Below are positions 62,624 through 64,000 of a DNA stretch of 64,000 nucleotides, piece by piece. The translations under genes were made by a program, and so were the position numbers. Position 1 is the stretch's first letter. Each line of letters opens with the position of its first letter. Origin of the DNA: Sphingorhabdus sp. 109 (lineage in GTDB: Bacteria; Pseudomonadota; Alphaproteobacteria; Sphingomonadales; Sphingomonadaceae); the NCBI RefSeq assembly GCF_902506555.1, contig NZ_LR732707.1:2999290-3063289 (forward strand). The letters run 5' to 3'. The notes beneath the pieces were generated by a model, which saw only the letters and a program-made list of their open reading frames with translations, was not told where the DNA came from and did not search any database.

Positions 62624-63247
62624 ATGGCCACTGAATATAGCGAACATATTGAGTCTAAGGACAAACAGCCGCGCACCGCGCGCGGGCTGAGGACCAAGCG
62701 CAAGCTGCTAGACGCGGCGGCGCTGGAATTTGGCGAGAAGGGTTTCCACGAAGCCTCGATCACCGGAATCACCCAGCGGGCGGGCACCGCGCTGGGCAGT
62801 TTCTACACTTATTTCGATTCGAAGGACGAGCTGTTCAGCGCCCTGGTCAGGGATATGAGCGCGCGGGTGAAGAGCCATGCGGCGGGCGCAATGACCGAGT
62901 GGCAGAATGCGCTGGAGCGGGAGAAGCAGGCGCTCGAAGCCTTCATGACCTTCGCGCGCGAGCATAAGGAAATCTATCGAATCATCGATGAAGCCGAATT
63001 TGTCGATCCGGCGAGCTATCGCATGCATTATGAAGAAACGGCCCGGCGCATTTACGAACGGTTGCAGGAAGGTAGCAGCGCCGGAGACTTGCGGGGCGGA
63101 CTGGAAGAGGCGCACGCCTGGGCGATCATGGGAATGAACGTCTTTCTCGGCCTGCGCTATGGAATCTGGTCAGAAGAAAAATCGCCCGGCGAAATTGCCG
63201 AGCTGGCCAACAGTCTGCTGGCAGAAGGTATCGCGATAAAACGCTAG
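62624..63247 (+). CDS. TetR/AcrR-family transcriptional regulator
   Basis: A 207-residue regulator with a classical TetR HTH (TKRKLLDAAALEFGEKGFHEASITGITQRAGTALGSFYTYFDSKDELF, near 25-72) and a helical ligand domain. The ATG at 62624 is preferred; an alternative start 12 codons upstream overlaps the operator region. It is divergent from the TonB receptor operon and probably represses it. Confidence 0.9.
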   Translation: MATEYSEHIESKDKQPRTARGLRTKRKLLDAAALEFGEKGFHEASITGITQRAGTALGSFYTYFDSKDELFSALVRDMSARVKSHAAGAMTEWQNALEREKQALEAFMTFAREHKEIYRIIDEAEFVDPASYRMHYEETARRIYERLQEGSSAGDLRGGLEEAHAWAIMGMNVFLGLRYGIWSEEKSPGEIAELANSLLAEGIAIKR

Positions 63248-63267
63248 TCCCTCCTATCGGGATGTCC

Positions 63268-63298
63268 GCACCGGCGAGGGCCTTGCCGCCGCCGGTGC
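63268..63298. terminator. Convergent hairpin between tetR and the Rieske gene
   Basis: GCACCGGC and GCCGGTGC form an 8-bp perfect stem with a 15-base inner segment. It lies between two converging genes; no T-run is seen. Confidence 0.45.
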
Positions 63299-63316
63299 GT
63301 TGCTGTTCCATTCGGC

Positions 63317-64000
63317 CTATTTCGCCATCCAGGCTTCGAGATTCTCGTGGAAATAGCGAACCCGGCGCTCCTGCCAGGCGAGATAGTCACGCTCGTAGCC
63401 GCGGGAGCGCAGACCGCGCTGCTGGACTTCCCAGACCTCGACATCCTGATCGATGCCCGGCCCCATCGAGACCTCTTCCACGGTGCCCTGTACATGGGGC
63501 GCCGGCACGGACGTGTCGACCCACTCGGCCATGCTCTGCGAATAATAGCGGTCGGTGCCTTCGGGGAAGAGGGTCATATACCACATGTCGAAATAGCATT
63601 TTTGCGGATCGCTCTCGTGCGGCCGCGCGCGCAGCCAGATATTGCCGTCCGGCTTCAGGCTGAACGACAGGTTCGGGAAGATCGTATAATGCCAGTGATC
63701 GGTCAGCTGCGAGTCCTGATAGGCGGAGAAGTCGAAACCTTTCTCCGCGCCCAGTTCGCGCTTGGCCTTTTGCAGGGCCAAGCGGATCTCGCCGGTTTTG
63801 CCCTGGCGGTAGTCATCCGGATTGAGGCCCCAGAATTCCAGTTCCTCGGCCAGTTGCTCCAATGTTTCCTTTTCGCCGCCGCGAAGCGTCTTGGTCGGTC
63901 CGGCCCCGGGCATGATCATATGCGCATGGCCTTCCGGATAGAGATCAAATTTGCAGTGATGGTGCGAATATTCCATCACGAACTTGGTCTGCGGATGGAC
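63317..64000 (-). CDS. Rieske non-heme iron oxygenase alpha subunit, C-terminal part
   Basis: This gene runs off the right edge; the last 228 residues are present. The frame is open to the window end (VHPQTKFVMEYSHHHCKF). The segment NDHWHY-like DHWHYTIFPNLSFSLKPDGNIWLRARPHESDPQKCYFDMWYM matches the catalytic SRPBCC domain of ring-hydroxylating dioxygenases. The N-terminal Rieske cluster and the His-His-Asp iron site would lie outside. Together with the TonB receptor operon it suggests aromatic or similar ring hydroxylation. Confidence 0.82.
   Translation of the reverse strand, partial: VHPQTKFVMEYSHHHCKFDLYPEGHAHMIMPGAGPTKTLRGGEKETLEQLAEELEFWGLNPDDYRQGKTGEIRLALQKAKRELGAEKGFDFSAYQDSQLTDHWHYTIFPNLSFSLKPDGNIWLRARPHESDPQKCYFDMWYMTLFPEGTDRYYSQSMAEWVDTSVPAPHVQGTVEEVSMGPGIDQDVEVWEVQQRGLRSRGYERDYLAWQERRVRYFHENLEAWMAK

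Noticed and set aside
1-64000. CRISPR array, prophage, integrase or insertion sequence
   Set aside because: No regularly spaced repeats and no recombinase, transposase or phage structural protein was recognised in either strand.

Overview
The window is a chromosomal stretch of roughly 60 percent GC from an alphaproteobacterium, most likely a member of the Sphingomonadales (a Sphingorhabdus, Parasphingorhabdus or Sphingopyxis type). That placement is inferred from several traits: large TonB-dependent receptors with typical sphingomonad plugs, an imuA-imuB-dnaE2 mutasome with a GTTC-N7-GTTC LexA box, EcfG-type GGAAC promoters, an HTH-RibB fusion protein and many short palindromic repeats. I saw no tRNA, rRNA, CRISPR array, transposase or phage gene.

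Layout. At 1-4.3 kb are a periplasmic alkylsulfatase cut by the left edge, a crotonase, two minor pseudopilins (gspH, gspI) and a 6-phosphogluconolactonase-like protein. At 4.4-20.6 kb lies a large catabolic region for a hydrophobic substrate, possibly a terpenoid, branched acid or steroid side chain. It has an acyl-CoA ligase, a CYP108-like P450, an aldehyde dehydrogenase, a thiolase, an SDR, a crotonase and a TetR regulator on the plus strand. A minus-strand operon follows with a CaiB-type CoA-transferase, a paired acyl-CoA dehydrogenase, a DUF1330 protein and a GST, and an SCP-x-like thiolase diverges from it. Together these can hydroxylate, oxidise, activate and beta-oxidise a substrate. 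At 20.6-27.3 kb are amino-acid genes: a cysteine-synthase-like enzyme with a divergent Lrp regulator, a GST, an APC permease, and tyrosine catabolism (HPPD, a VOC protein, an FAH-family hydrolase).

At 27.6-35.6 kb a GGDEF-EAL protein faces the SOS mutasome; dnaE2 carries two palindromic elements in frame. At 35.7-37.9 kb is a stress cluster: dps with a 40-residue membrane protein, a divergent PfpI/DJ-1 protein, and a duplicated-domain secreted protein. At 37.9-42.5 kb are ribH, the HTH-ribB fusion, and a DNA-end-processing pair (MBL exonuclease and ATP-dependent ligase). After cytochrome b561 and an alpha/beta hydrolase comes an arsenic operon (arsR-arsI-arsC-acr3, 44.4-46.7 kb). It is followed by a tightly coupled PadR, small membrane protein and PF10118 diiron-like operon (46.8-48.7 kb).

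At 48.9-53.3 kb a Fur-box-controlled operon encodes a heme/iron receptor, a DUF6607 protein, a Cys-rich unknown and a PepSY protein. At 53.3-58 kb are a frameshifted TauD-type dioxygenase, a Tat-exported SDR, a small membrane protein, an XRE/MmyB regulator, a subclass B3 metallo-beta-lactamase lipoprotein and an NTF2-like protein. At 58-64 kb a TonB receptor, alpha/beta hydrolase and MFS transporter operon, a divergent TetR regulator and a Rieske oxygenase alpha subunit cut by the right edge suggest uptake and breakdown of another organic compound.
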